Assembly: GCA_902632305.1 (NCBI GenBank)
Contig: CACPCG010000005.1
Location: 1 to 64,000, forward strand
Reading direction: 5' to 3'
DNA length: 64,000 nt
Source: an uncultured Gammaproteobacteria bacterium
GTDB lineage: Bacteria > Pseudomonadota > Gammaproteobacteria > GCA-002705445 > GCA-002716945
Of this stretch, positions 55,607 to 64,000 are shown in pieces; the stretch's first letter is position 1; each line of letters starts with the position of its first letter. The notes beneath the pieces were generated by a model. That model was not told the origin of the DNA. It saw only the letters and a list, made by a program, of their open reading frames with translations, and ran no database searches. The translations under genes and the position numbers were made by a program.

Positions 55607-56891
55607 TCTTTAAAATTCTAATTGAATAAACTTTTTCTCGTATATGCGGCATAGCCTCAATATTTTTTATAGCACTCCTGATATGCTCTCCCTTTACTCT
55701 ATCTGTAATCATTACAATTGGTATCGGAGAATTATTATTGTCTGGCTCATGCTGAGTTACTGCTTCAATGCTAATCTTTTGTTCAGCCAACTTATTTGTA
55801 ATTTCTGCCATAACTCCTGGTTTATCATCTGCAAATATTCTCATGTAATATTGTGAGACAACATCATCTATGTCCATTATTTCATAATCTTGAATTACAC
55901 TAGAATGCACCATCTGACTAAATGATGTGTCAACATTACTCTTATGGTTTATAGCTGATATTAAATCCGCGACGACTGCTGATGCTGTCGCATCTCCACC
56001 TGCTCCATGTCCATACAGCATAGTCTTACCAAATCTATCTCCTTCGACAATAATAGAATTCATAACGTTAGGAGTATTTGAAAAAATATCTTTATTGGAA
56101 ACAAGGACTGGATGTACTCTAGAGACAACTGAATTATTGATAAACTCAGTTATACCTACATGCTTTATGATATAGCCAAGCTCAGAAGCATACTTTATAT
56201 CCATTGGAGTGATTTTTTCAATACCTTCAATGTGTGTCTTATCTAATGGAGATTTTATTTTAAAGGCTAAAGCTGAAAGTATAGAAATTTTATGTGCAGC
56301 ATCTTGACCATTTATATCAAATGAAGGATCAGCTTCTGCATATCCTAATTTTTGAGCTTCTTTTAATGCTAAAGAAAATTCACAGTTAGAATTAGTCATC
56401 TGATCAAGAATAAAATTGCTTGTGCCATTTATTATACCCACAATTGAAGTTATTTTTTCATTAGAGAAGTTCTTTAAAATTGTTTGTATAATAGGTATCG
56501 CCCCAGCAACCGATGCCTCAAAACCAATGAAAACATCGTTCTGTTTTGCTTGTGAGAAAATCTCGTCACCATGCTTAGCAATAAGGGCTTTATTGGCTGT
56601 GATAATTTGTTTATTATTTTTAATCGATTTTGTGACTAATTCAAGTGAAGTGTCAATATCTCCAATTAGCTCTACTACAATATCAATATCTGGGTTCTCT
56701 GCAACCTCTATCGGATTTTTTGTTAATATGAAATCCTTATTGTTTATCTTTTTCTCTATCGATCTATCTGCGATAGCTAAAAGCTTAAAATCTTGGTCAA
56801 TATTAGAGGCAATTCTCTTTTTATGTACATTTAGATGATCGAAGAAGCTTTTTCCAACAGTGCCAAGTCCACATAATCCAATTTTTATCAT
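55599..56891 (-). CDS. hom: Homoserine dehydrogenase
   Basis: Reduces aspartate semialdehyde to homoserine for threonine and methionine. The 430-residue protein (ATG at 56891; an upstream GTG extension lacks support) has the NAD(P) motif GLCGLGTVGKS, the catalytic region GYAEADPSFDINGQDAAHK (about 200), and a C-terminal ACT domain (about 350-425) for allosteric feedback, as in stand-alone Hom rather than ThrA fusions. Coupled to thrC by 8-bp overlap. Confidence 0.96.
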   Translation of the reverse strand: MIKIGLCGLGTVGKSFFDHLNVHKKRIASNIDQDFKLLAIADRSIEKKINNKDFILTKNPIEVAENPDIDIVVELIGDIDTSLELVTKSIKNNKQIITANKALIAKHGDEIFSQAKQNDVFIGFEASVAGAIPIIQTILKNFSNEKITSIVGIINGTSNFILDQMTNSNCEFSLALKEAQKLGYAEADPSFDINGQDAAHKISILSALAFKIKSPLDKTHIEGIEKITPMDIKYASELGYIIKHVGITEFINNSVVSRVHPVLVSNKDIFSNTPNVMNSIIVEGDRFGKTMLYGHGAGGDATASAVVADLISAINHKSNVDTSFSQMVHSSVIQDYEIMDIDDVVSQYYMRIFADDKPGVMAEITNKLAEQKISIEAVTQHEPDNNNSPIPIVMITDRVKGEHIRSAIKNIEAMPHIREKVYSIRILKNE

Positions 56892-56950
56892 AGTTTTACC
56901 ATAAAATTTGAGATATTCTATATTATCATTATTTAAATTATAATCCACTT

Positions 56951-57316
56951 ATGGACCTTACATTACAGAAAAACTCATCCAAAAACATCATACAAAATTA
57001 TGAGGATAACAAAATTTACGTTGATGGAAAAAAATACCCATATAATCTTATAATCACCGAAGACGGAGTTGAACGTTGGGAGATTAACAACTTAGAACAG
57101 TTATCATTCGATAGCTTAAAACACATTATTGATAAGAAACCTGATATCATCATTTTAGGAACGGGAGATCAGGCAACACTTCCTAATCAAGACATTATAA
57201 ACAAAGTTAGTGATAATGGGGTTGGAATAGAATTCATGACAACAAAATCAGCATGCAAGACATTTAATGTTTTGCTATCAGAGGATAGGAAAGTAATTGC
57301 CCTATTAATTGTTTAA
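56951..57316 (+). CDS. Mth938-like (DUF498) domain protein
   Basis: 121-residue protein with the family pattern: central DIIILGTGDQATLPNQDI and C-terminal ALLIV strand, as in NDUFAF3/Mth938-like proteins. In mitochondria the relative helps assemble complex I; in bacteria the role is unsettled, and many members sit near sec genes. The ATG is 59 bp from the divergent hom start. Its end overlaps convergent yqaA by 12 bp. Confidence 0.85.
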   Translation: MDLTLQKNSSKNIIQNYEDNKIYVDGKKYPYNLIITEDGVERWEINNLEQLSFDSLKHIIDKKPDIIILGTGDQATLPNQDIINKVSDNGVGIEFMTTKSACKTFNVLLSEDRKVIALLIV

Positions 57317-57859
57317 ATTAGAGAGTAAATATATAGCTATAATTATAAATGCAATATATAAAAAATACCTATTTATATAATTAAGAATAGTTACTCCATA
57401 TTCTTTTGTTATAAATGCCACTAAATAAAATCGTAAACCCCTCCCTATTAAAGATATAATTATAAACAAGAATATATCAATTGATAAAAAACCTGCGACA
57501 AGTGTAAATATTTTATATGGTAGAGGCGTGAAACTCGATATTAAAAGTATAATAGCTCCATGTGTAATAAATAGACTTTTAGCGCTATCAAATTCATCCT
57601 CGTAACCCATGCTTATAATATATGGATAAATCTCCGAAAAAAGCAAACTACCTAAATAAAACCCGAAGATACCTCCTAATACAGATGTAATAGTTGTAAT
57701 AAATGCCAATATTTTCCATTCATGCGGACGGGCAAAGCACATAGGTATTAATAAAACATCGGTTGGGATTGGAAAAAAAATAGACTCAATGAAGCTTACG
57801 AAACCTAAAAGCCCTTTAGATTGAAAAGTGATAATTTTCTTAATGGTATCTTTAAACAC
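57305..57859 (-). CDS. yqaA: DedA/YqaA family membrane protein
   Basis: 184 residues with about five hydrophobic segments. The N-terminal FVSFIESIFFPIPTDVLLIPM and mid-region GGIFGFYLGSLL match the SNARE-associated/DedA (YqaA) subfamily, members of which act in lipid-carrier transport or membrane homeostasis. The start is GTG sharing a base with the pcm stop (TAGTG). surE-pcm-yqaA is a gammaproteobacterial order, but the usual nlpD-rpoS do not follow. Confidence 0.88.
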   Translation of the reverse strand: MFKDTIKKIITFQSKGLLGFVSFIESIFFPIPTDVLLIPMCFARPHEWKILAFITTITSVLGGIFGFYLGSLLFSEIYPYIISMGYEDEFDSAKSLFITHGAIILLISSFTPLPYKIFTLVAGFLSIDIFLFIIISLIGRGLRFYLVAFITKEYGVTILNYINRYFLYIAFIIIAIYLLSNLNN

Positions 57860-58503
57860 TAATCAATACCCTCAAGCATAGGAACAAATAACACATCATC
57901 CACATCTTTTTTTGTATAACCATTTTTTGTATTCTTTATTCTATAAAGTTTTTGCGTCCCATGTTCCTCTAATGGCAAAATCATTCTTCCATGGACTGAC
58001 AACTGTTGTATTAATTTCTTTGGGATATCCTTGGGTGCCGCAGTTAAGATAATTGCATCAAAAGGTGACTCACTTCTAAATCCTTGATATCCATCACCAT
58101 AAACTAGCTTTACGTTTTTAATATGGAGTTTACTCAAATTTTCTTTTGCTTTTTCATGAAGTGATTTTATTCTCTCAATAGAAATTACTTTTTTAAACAT
58201 AGAAGATAATATAGCAGTCTGATATCCACAACCTGTTCCAACCTCTAAGACTTTTGTCATACTGTCTTGCTCAAATATTAATTGTGACATCTTTGCTACA
58301 ATATATGGTGATGATATCGTCTGACTAAAACCTATGGGAAGTGCATCTTGATCATATGCTCGTGACCTAAGAGCTGGCTCAATAAATAATTCTCTAGGAG
58401 TATTTAACATACAATCCAAAACAGTATCATTACTTATTCCTTGTAACTTCAATGAATCTATAAATTTTCTTTTAGACGCTCCCTCAATTTGATTCGTATT
58501 CAT
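57859..58503 (-). CDS. pcm: Protein-L-isoaspartate O-methyltransferase
   Basis: Repairs isomerised Asp/Asn residues using S-adenosylmethionine. The 214-residue protein has the SAM motif LEVGTGCGYQTAIL (about 80-93), the substrate-binding DALPIGFSQTISSP and the region DAIILTAAPKDIP. The ATG is 20 bp inside surE, so translation is probably coupled; a slightly later start would also be possible. Confidence 0.95.
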   Translation of the reverse strand: MNTNQIEGASKRKFIDSLKLQGISNDTVLDCMLNTPRELFIEPALRSRAYDQDALPIGFSQTISSPYIVAKMSQLIFEQDSMTKVLEVGTGCGYQTAILSSMFKKVISIERIKSLHEKAKENLSKLHIKNVKLVYGDGYQGFRSESPFDAIILTAAPKDIPKKLIQQLSVHGRMILPLEEHGTQKLYRIKNTKNGYTKKDVDDVLFVPMLEGID

Positions 58504-59224
58504 ACATATTCTTCACTAATATTTTATGCGTCATATCAGTTGACACAGGAGTAATCGAAATATAATTATTTTTAACTGAACTAAAATCATTATGCTCTCT
58601 TTCATGCAATGGAAGCCCAACATCACCAATCAGACCATATGTTTTTCCATTCTCAAAAAATATTTTCGCTCTCTTTGGAGGTTTTCTATGACCTAAAGGT
58701 GTTATTTTTGAACCTTCAATTTTAGATAAAGGTATATCAGGAATATTTACATTTATTACAATATTATCTTTAAATTGTTGTTTAATAAGTTTTGGTAAAA
58801 AAATATCTAATTTTTCTGAAATGTCATGTAGATATTTAGGTTCTCGGTTCGCGATAGATATTGCAATAGGTGTATACTTACAAAATCTGCCCTCTATAGC
58901 AGCTGCTACCGTTCCAGAGTATATTACATCATCTCCCATATTACTTCCAAAATTGATTCCAGAAATTACCTGATGTTGTGTTTGTTTGAGAAGCCCTCTT
59001 GTAGCCAAATGAACACAATCTGCAGATGTTCCATTAACCGCAAATGTCGAATTATCAATCTTTCTGATATTAATTCTTTTTGTGACAGATAAGAAGCTAC
59101 TGCATGCGCTTACGTTTTTCGATGGTGCTACAACTGTTGTATTCCCATAGATTTCGAGGTATTTTTTAAGAATTTTGATACCTTGTGCATTGAAGCCATC
59201 GTCATTAGATAATAGTATTTTCAT
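58484..59224 (-). CDS. surE: 5'-nucleotidase SurE
   Basis: Metal-dependent nucleoside monophosphatase for stationary-phase survival. N-terminal ILLSNDDGFNAQGI with the metal-binding double Asp, the Asn/Ser in VSACSSFLSV and the SGINFGSNMGDDVIYSGTVAAA region are hallmarks. 246 residues, family length. Divergent from the Smr gene by 64 bp; drives the surE-pcm-yqaA run. Confidence 0.97.
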   Translation of the reverse strand: MKILLSNDDGFNAQGIKILKKYLEIYGNTTVVAPSKNVSACSSFLSVTKRINIRKIDNSTFAVNGTSADCVHLATRGLLKQTQHQVISGINFGSNMGDDVIYSGTVAAAIEGRFCKYTPIAISIANREPKYLHDISEKLDIFLPKLIKQQFKDNIVINVNIPDIPLSKIEGSKITPLGHRKPPKRAKIFFENGKTYGLIGDVGLPLHEREHNDFSSVKNNYISITPVSTDMTHKILVKNMYEYESN

Positions 59225-59288
59225 TTATATAAATAAAATATAACAGATATAATATAATTAAGAAATTATTAACTTTGAGTTGTATAAG

Positions 59289-59789
59289 ATGGATGATCAG
59301 AAAAAGAAATTTGAGGATATGTTTTTAGAGTCATTGAAAGATGTCGATATTGAAAATATTATAAATGATAAAGAAGATAAATTCTCTGACATTAAAGAAG
59401 ATTTTTCAGAAACATTAATCAGTTTAGAGAGTCTTATAGAATCTGATTATCCAGAAATGTACAAAGGGGATGGTGTTCAAAATCGACTATTTGACGAACT
59501 TAAGAGAATGAATACACTCAAAAAAAAATATAATACTATCGATCTCCATAACTGTGAATCTACATTAGAAGGACTCAACGTACTTAACAGTTTTTTTAGA
59601 AACAATGCATCAAAATATAGATACTTTAAAATCATACACGGAAAAGGGTTACACAACAAAGATAGAAGCTCACCAATGAGGACTATGGTCAGAAAGTTTC
59701 TGATTAATACAAATATCGTGCTTGCATATACTCGTGCCGAAGGTTCTGATGGAGCTGATGGAGCGACTTATGTGCTAGTCAAGCAATAG
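59289..59789 (+). CDS. Smr-domain protein (probable RNA or DNA endonuclease)
   Basis: 166 residues from the ATG at 59289 (a TTG three codons earlier is in frame). The C-terminal Smr domain has DLHNCESTLEGLNVL with the family LDLHG-like motif, the conserved IIHGKGLHNKDRSSPMR and a final AEGSDGADGATYVLVK. The N-terminal 75 residues are acidic and helical. Resembles E. coli SmrB/YdaL; the former rescues collided ribosomes by mRNA cleavage, but assignment to that role is inference. The end overlaps convergent rluB by 15 bp. Confidence 0.88.
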   Translation: MDDQKKKFEDMFLESLKDVDIENIINDKEDKFSDIKEDFSETLISLESLIESDYPEMYKGDGVQNRLFDELKRMNTLKKKYNTIDLHNCESTLEGLNVLNSFFRNNASKYRYFKIIHGKGLHNKDRSSPMRTMVRKFLINTNIVLAYTRAEGSDGADGATYVLVKQ

Positions 59790-60488
59790 ACTTATTTCTT
59801 TCCTGTTGAGTAAGCGGTAATCACCATATTTTAATCTCCCCAAATCAATGTTTCCAAATGATATTCTTTTTAGAGATTGTACCTCGTATTGTAAGGCAGA
59901 AAAAATTCTCCTGACTTCACGATTTTTTCCTGTATAGAGTGAAACTTCATAAACTCTGTCCTCTTTTTTGTATTCTGTAAATTCGCTAAACCTTCCAATC
60001 TGACCTCTACCTATATCAACACCAGATATACTGAGATTTTTTGCGTGTTTAGAAATCTCATTGGATATTTTCGCTAAATAAGTTCTTTTAATGTTAGATG
60101 AGGGATGTGTTAACCTGTGTGCTAAATTTCCGTCGTTTGTAAATAGAATAAGCCCCGACGTCATAACATCAAGTCTTCCTATATTGATCCACTTTTCATC
60201 AATCTTTGGTAATCTATCAAAAACAGTGTCTTTCACTTTTTTAGTGCGAGTGGAAACAATTTGCCCTATTTTTTTGTGATATACCAATATTTTTCTATCA
60301 AAGTTTAATACGCTCTCAGTAAATTGAATTTTTTTTCTCCCAATCGTAACTACATCATTGAATTTTACTTTATCACCTAATTTTGCAACAATTCCATTGA
60401 TTTTTACCTCTCCTGAAATAATAGACTGTTCACATTTTCGTCTGGATTCAATACCAGTCATTGATAGAAATTTCTGTACTCTGAGCAT
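59775..60488 (-). CDS. rluB: 23S rRNA pseudouridine synthase RluB-like
   Basis: Pseudouridine synthase of the RsuA/RluB/E/F group. The 237-residue protein has an N-terminal S4 RNA-binding domain (RVQKFLSMTGIESRRKCEQ) and the catalytic aspartate motif IGRLDVMTSGLILFTNDG (around 105), plus GKNREVRRIF near the C-terminus. RluB (U2605 of 23S rRNA in E. coli) is preferred because it lies after scpA-scpB, the usual neighbour; RluE or RsuA cannot be excluded. Confidence 0.9.
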   Translation of the reverse strand: MLRVQKFLSMTGIESRRKCEQSIISGEVKINGIVAKLGDKVKFNDVVTIGRKKIQFTESVLNFDRKILVYHKKIGQIVSTRTKKVKDTVFDRLPKIDEKWINIGRLDVMTSGLILFTNDGNLAHRLTHPSSNIKRTYLAKISNEISKHAKNLSISGVDIGRGQIGRFSEFTEYKKEDRVYEVSLYTGKNREVRRIFSALQYEVQSLKRISFGNIDLGRLKYGDYRLLNRKEISLLLD

Positions 60489-60527
60489 TAATTTATTTTT
60501 TATATATTGGTGTGGTAATATTGAAAC

Positions 60528-61028
60528 ATGGATAAACTCAACATAGCTATTGTCATAGTATCAAATACTAGGACATTTGAAACAGATAAATCAGGTAAAA
60601 TCCTTACAGACTTGATTGGTAAAGAAGGTCATACGATTAAAGAATATACCATTGTGCCAGATAATATATACGAAATAAGATTGATATTCTCAAAATATAT
60701 TTCTGATAAAGATATCGATGTAATCATATCTAGTGGCGGAACCGGTATAACTGGAAGCGACGGGACGCCTGAAGCGGTGAGTGTGCTGCTAGATAAAGAA
60801 ATTGATGGTTTTGGGGAAATGTTTAGGAGCATATCATATCAAAAGATTAAAACATCTTCATTACAGACAAGGGCTTTAGCAGGGGTCGCTAATTCTACTT
60901 TTATATTTGTTCTTCCTGGCTCTGTTGACGCATGTAAAACTGCTTGGTCAGAAATTATTTCTCATCAACTTAATAGTACAACCAAACCGTGCAACCTAGT
61001 GATGTTAATGCCTAGATTAAAAGAGTAA
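60528..61028 (+). CDS. moaB: MoaB/Mog family molybdopterin-biosynthesis-type protein
   Basis: 166 residues with the MoaB/Mog fold: SSGGTGITGSDGTPEAV and the C-terminal LPGSVDACKTAWSEII, a closer match in pattern to E. coli MoaB (SRAVAGVAN equivalents TRALAGVAN). E. coli MoaB has no confirmed reaction; archaeal relatives adenylylate molybdopterin. No other Moco genes are in the window. It lies in opposite orientation between scpB and rluB, which are normally neighbours. Confidence 0.88.
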   Translation: MDKLNIAIVIVSNTRTFETDKSGKILTDLIGKEGHTIKEYTIVPDNIYEIRLIFSKYISDKDIDVIISSGGTGITGSDGTPEAVSVLLDKEIDGFGEMFRSISYQKIKTSSLQTRALAGVANSTFIFVLPGSVDACKTAWSEIISHQLNSTTKPCNLVMLMPRLKE

Positions 61029-61031
61029 CTA

Positions 61032-61553
61032 TCATTCATTGTTATCGATTCGTGGCAAATCCTTTATTGATTGCATATTGAAATAATCTAAGAATTTTTT
61101 AGTTGTTGCTAGAAGCTCAGGTCTTCCTGGCGTCTCTTTGTGACCAACAACTTTAATCCATTCAAATTCCACCATGTTTCTTATTATCTGTGGATTTACA
61201 GATACTCCCCTAATATCCTCAATATCTCCTCTTGTAACTGGCTGTCTATAGGCGATGATTACCAAAGTCTCCAAAAATGCTTTTGAGTATCTTGTTGTAT
61301 TATGCTTCTCCAGCTTACTTAACCATTTTTCGTACCCAATCTTTACCTGAATTCTATATCCACTTGCTACTTGAGCAATTTCAAACGATCTCTTTGAGTA
61401 AGAATTATTGAGGTCCTCAATTGATTTTTTAATTTGATTTTTTGATGGTTTGTCATCTTCAAATAAATTCGCAATATCTTGAAGTGATAAGGGAGTTTGT
61501 GATACTAGAAGCGCACTCTCTATTATTTTTTCTAGATTTGTAATCTTACTCAT
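61032..61553 (-). CDS. scpB: Segregation and condensation protein B
   Basis: Winged-helix partner of the SMC-kleisin complex. The 173-residue protein has two winged-helix domains; the second contains the family signature LVIIAYRQPVTRGDIEDIRGVSVNPQIIRNM (in parts) and the end GRPELLATTKKFLDYF. ATG is 8 bp inside scpA. Ends 3 bp from convergent moaB. Confidence 0.94.
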   Translation of the reverse strand: MSKITNLEKIIESALLVSQTPLSLQDIANLFEDDKPSKNQIKKSIEDLNNSYSKRSFEIAQVASGYRIQVKIGYEKWLSKLEKHNTTRYSKAFLETLVIIAYRQPVTRGDIEDIRGVSVNPQIIRNMVEFEWIKVVGHKETPGRPELLATTKKFLDYFNMQSIKDLPRIDNNE

Positions 61554-62328
61554 CTTTTACCTTCAAGTAAATATTTGAAAATGTGTCATTTTGAAGAATA
61601 TCGATTATACTCTCTTTGACTAATTCTAGAATGGCTAAAAAGGTTACTACCACACCCATCTTGCCTTCAGTAATATTGAAGCAGTCTGTGAACTTAATAT
61701 TTTCATTACATCTTACAAGATCAAGGATTTGTGTCATTCTCTCTCTGACAGATAATACTTCGACATTAATATTATGAGTAGCATTTATTTCTGCTCGCCT
61801 TAAGACGTCAATGAAAGCATTCTCGAGCTGTTGAATATCCAATTTTGGCAGAACGGTTTTTTTTTCAATGTTATTTAAAATACCAGCTGCTATGAAAGTA
61901 TCTCTATTTATTCTTGGTACTTCATCAATTTTCTGAGATAAGTCTTTATATTTTTGATATTCCATAAGCCTTCTTATTAAATCTGCTCTGGGATCCTCCT
62001 CATCTTCGTCTTCATTATCTGACGGTATTAACATTTTAGATTTTATCTCCGCAAGAGTAGCTGCCATGACAAGATAGTCAGATGCCAAATCAAACTGCAT
62101 TTGTTTCATTAAATTTATGTACTCAATGTATTGGTTAGTTATGGGTAATATCTGAATATCAACAATATCTATATTTTGTTTTTTTATTAAATATAGTAGC
62201 AAATCAAGAGGGCCTTCAAATTCCTCAATGATTACCCTCAAAGCATCCGGCGGAATAAATAAGTCCTCTGGGATTTCTGATATTTCTACCCCATTAACTT
62301 TTACATTAAAATTAATTTCTTCCCGCAT
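61546..62328 (-). CDS. scpA: Segregation and condensation protein A (kleisin)
   Basis: Kleisin bridging SMC heads. The 260-residue protein has the diagnostic N-terminal FEGPLDLLLYLIKKQNIDI (about 34-52), helical ASDYLVMAATLAEIKSKMLIP, acidic insert (EDEDEEDP), and a C-terminal winged helix. The stop is 8 bp inside scpB; the ATG overlaps the trpS stop by one base (TAATG). An SMC (or MukB) protein is not in the window. Confidence 0.93.
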   Translation of the reverse strand: MREEINFNVKVNGVEISEIPEDLFIPPDALRVIIEEFEGPLDLLLYLIKKQNIDIVDIQILPITNQYIEYINLMKQMQFDLASDYLVMAATLAEIKSKMLIPSDNEDEDEEDPRADLIRRLMEYQKYKDLSQKIDEVPRINRDTFIAAGILNNIEKKTVLPKLDIQQLENAFIDVLRRAEINATHNINVEVLSVRERMTQILDLVRCNENIKFTDCFNITEGKMGVVVTFLAILELVKESIIDILQNDTFSNIYLKVKDE

Positions 62329-63326
62329 TATCGTCTTAACCCAATTATTTCATAAACTTCACTGATTGATTTATTTGATATTACTTGCGCTTTATTTGCA
62401 CCATCGATTAAAATAGTTTCTAAATAATTTTTATCATCAAGCAGCTTAATCGTTTCTCTAGCGATAGGCTCAATAATATCAATTAAAACATCAGTGAGTT
62501 CATTTTTGAAAAAAGATATCTCTTTAGAGGCAAAATGGTTTATTACCTCTTTTTTTTCTATGGCCATGGAAGCAGAATAAATATTAATCAAGTTATTTAT
62601 TTCAGGTCTATCTGACAAGTTTTTTTCATCATCTGGCATATTCATCGAATCAGTTTTTGCTTTCTTAATTTTTAATTTAATTTCGTCATTACTATCTGTC
62701 ATCAATATTCGAGAATAATTTGATTCGTCGGATTTGCTCATTTTTTTTGTACCGTCTCTGAGACTCATTACTCGGGTGGACTTATTAAATAAAGGTTCCG
62801 GCATTACGAAATATTCTGTTTTATAATCAGTATTAAATTTATGTGCAATATCCCTAGCAAGCTCTAGGTGTTGCTTTTGATCCTCGCCGACAGGGACATG
62901 TGTTGATTTGTAGAGTAAAATATCTGCTGCCATCAAAATAGGGTAAGTATAGAGCCCCACAGATGCGTTTTCTCTATTTTTCCCAGCCTTGTCTTTGAAC
63001 TGAGTCATTCTATTTAGCCAACCTATTCTTGCCGTACATCCTAATATCCAAGCTAATTCTGAATGTTGTGATACTTTTGATTGGTTAAAGATGATATTTT
63101 TTTCACTACTTAATCCAGAGGCTAAAAATACCGACAAAACGCTATAAATCTGTGATCTAATAATGTTAGGATCTTGCCATACAGTAATAGCATGTAAGTC
63201 TACGATTGAGTAAATACAATGAAATTTCTCCTGATTCTCAACAAACTGCGAGATTGCACCCAAATAATTACCTAAATGAATTTCACCTGTTGGCTGAACA
63301 CCCGAAAATATTATTTCTTTTTGCAT
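62328..63326 (-). CDS. trpS: Tryptophanyl-tRNA synthetase
   Basis: Charges tRNA-Trp. The class I HIGH equivalent is in PTGEIHLGNYLGAI (about 13-25), KMSKS in KKMSKSDESN (about 195) and the family region VGEDQKQHLELARDIA. Length 332 is standard. First gene of trpS-scpA-scpB-rluB on the minus strand, an order shared with Pseudomonas-type genomes. Divergent from bolA by 79 bp. Confidence 0.97.
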   Translation of the reverse strand: MQKEIIFSGVQPTGEIHLGNYLGAISQFVENQEKFHCIYSIVDLHAITVWQDPNIIRSQIYSVLSVFLASGLSSEKNIIFNQSKVSQHSELAWILGCTARIGWLNRMTQFKDKAGKNRENASVGLYTYPILMAADILLYKSTHVPVGEDQKQHLELARDIAHKFNTDYKTEYFVMPEPLFNKSTRVMSLRDGTKKMSKSDESNYSRILMTDSNDEIKLKIKKAKTDSMNMPDDEKNLSDRPEINNLINIYSASMAIEKKEVINHFASKEISFFKNELTDVLIDIIEPIARETIKLLDDKNYLETILIDGANKAQVISNKSISEVYEIIGLRR

Positions 63327-63405
63327 GTTTTTTATTATATCAATTTTATCACAAAGAATTACTTCGATGTATTTTTTTAGTTTCTAAACGATATATAATA
63401 TAAAT

Positions 63406-63666
63406 ATGAGTGAAAAAAGAATAAAAATGATAAAAGATAGACTTGATAGTCTCTCACCGACTTTTATTGATGTTGAAGACGAGGGACATTTGCATGTAGG
63501 GCACGCAGGAGCGAAAAAAGGTGGTCACTTCAAACTCACGATAAACTGCGAAAAATTCACAGGCTTAGATATGGTTCAAAAGCACAGGCTTATTTTTGAT
63601 ACTTTAGGCGACTTAATGCAAACTGAAATACATGCGCTTTCCATAAAAGTTTCAGACAAAAAATAA
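63406..63666 (+). CDS. bolA: BolA family protein
   Basis: 86-residue protein of the BolA/IbaG family, partners of monothiol glutaredoxins in iron-sulfur cluster handling and reported as stress regulators. It has the N-terminal helix KRIKMIKDRLDSL, the loop HAGAKKGGHFKLTI with conserved histidines, and the MVQKHRLIFDTLGDLMQTEIHALSI helix-strand ending. The length and end fit BolA more than IbaG. Ends 4 bp from convergent rimI. Confidence 0.93.
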   Translation: MSEKRIKMIKDRLDSLSPTFIDVEDEGHLHVGHAGAKKGGHFKLTINCEKFTGLDMVQKHRLIFDTLGDLMQTEIHALSIKVSDKK

Positions 63667-63670
63667 TAGA

Positions 63671-64000
63671 CTAATACTCGATATTTTTACGATACACTAC
63701 AGCATCTTCTCGTCCAGTGCTATTTCTGTAGTAGTTTTTCCTAATTCCAATACTTCTAAAGCCATATTTCTGATAGAGTTTACGCGCAATAGTATTACTT
63801 ACTCTCGATTCAAGAAAAATTGAATGGCTCTTCTTCAGCTTGCATTCATTTACTACGAGATCAATAAAACTAGATCCTAAACCAAATCCACGATAATCGC
63901 TATGAATAGTTAGATTAAGGACATGGCTTTCCTGAGATGTAATATTAGCAATAACATATCCGACTATTTTTAGACCTTCAGCAACATAACAATCATAATT
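63671..64000 (-). CDS. rimI: Ribosomal-protein-alanine N-acetyltransferase RimI-like (partial)
   Basis: I translated the minus strand from the window edge to the TAG at 63673-63671: 109 codons without the N-terminus. The GNAT acetyl-CoA motif HSDYRGFGLGSSF and the RimI-typical ESRVSNTIARKLYQKYGF and YYRNSTGREDAVVYRK are present. RimI acetylates the N-terminus of ribosomal protein S18 in E. coli. Start and upstream gene are beyond the window. A related GNAT cannot be ruled out. Confidence 0.88.
   Translation of the reverse strand, partial: NYDCYVAEGLKIVGYVIANITSQESHVLNLTIHSDYRGFGLGSSFIDLVVNECKLKKSHSIFLESRVSNTIARKLYQKYGFRSIGIRKNYYRNSTGREDAVVYRKNIEY

Noticed and set aside
54212-56950. Threonine attenuator or leader peptide upstream of hom-thrC
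   Set aside because: The gap before hom is only 59 bp with no Thr/Ile-rich leader ORF or terminator hairpin.

Overview
The window is a 64 kb piece of a strongly AT-rich, gene-dense bacterial chromosome. It is almost entirely housekeeping genes. Their order is that of Gammaproteobacteria, and in several blocks close to Pseudomonas: rpsB-tsf-frr-uppS-cdsA-dxr-rseP-bamA-skp-lpxD-fabZ-lpxA; tig-clpP-clpX-lon-hupB-ppiD-fabI-peptide ABC transporter; rpoE-(anti-sigma)-mucD-lepA-lepB-rnc-era-recO with nadB divergent; dnaX-ybaB-recR; ftsK-serS with trxB divergent; surE-pcm-yqaA; trpS-scpA-scpB-rluB. Low GC, gaps often under 60 bp, many stop/start overlaps, no pseudogenes and no mobile elements suggest a streamlined free-living, possibly marine, gammaproteobacterium. 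A SAR86-like lineage is a guess I cannot verify.

Layout. 1-10910 (minus): a twelve-gene run from ribosomal protein S2 and EF-Ts through isoprenoid and phospholipid precursor enzymes to outer-membrane assembly and lipid A synthesis. 11040-12940 (plus): map and dapE. 12937-18393 (minus): YejABEF peptide importer. 18455-19228 (plus): fabI. 19225-28532 (minus): four tRNAs (Pro, Arg, His, Leu), a small lipoprotein, an unknown protein, tig-clpP-clpX-lon, hupB, tRNA-Val, tRNA-Asp and ppiD. 28579-31293: cysS, with a divergent periplasmic cyclophilin and lpxH. 31298-38407 (minus): the sigma-E module and downstream translation, secretion and RNA genes. 38462-42228: nadB, orn, an M48 protease and a pterin dehydratase. 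42225-47143 (minus): two histidine-rich periplasmic metal-type proteins, an unknown protein, a ferredoxin and a cupin, running into dnaX-ybaB-recR. 47248-54044: TauE-type exporter, serS with two serine tRNAs around an MFS carrier, ftsK, trxB. 54048-64000: hom-thrC with an unannotated 54-residue membrane protein, Mth938-type protein, surE-pcm-yqaA, Smr, rluB, moaB, scpAB-trpS, bolA and a partial rimI.

The most unusual signals are organisational. Three protein genes start only 10-17 nt after the 3' end of a tRNA, with no or weak Shine-Dalgarno sequence, so tRNA processing would release near-leaderless mRNAs. All convergent protein-gene pairs overlap or are separated by 3-5 bp, leaving no room for ordinary terminators. 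cysS and the cyclophilin gene diverge from a 19-bp gap. Both serine tRNAs have non-G discriminator bases, and only one of eight tRNA genes encodes CCA. RecR has an altered zinc finger. The sigma-E regulator is a very small membrane protein with two periplasmic cysteines and no RseB gene beside it. I saw no CRISPR array, prophage, defence island or biosynthetic cluster, and nothing that clearly amounts to a new multi-gene system. The best candidate for unexplored biology is the PCuAC/DUF4399/unknown/ferredoxin/cupin cluster at 44742-47143.
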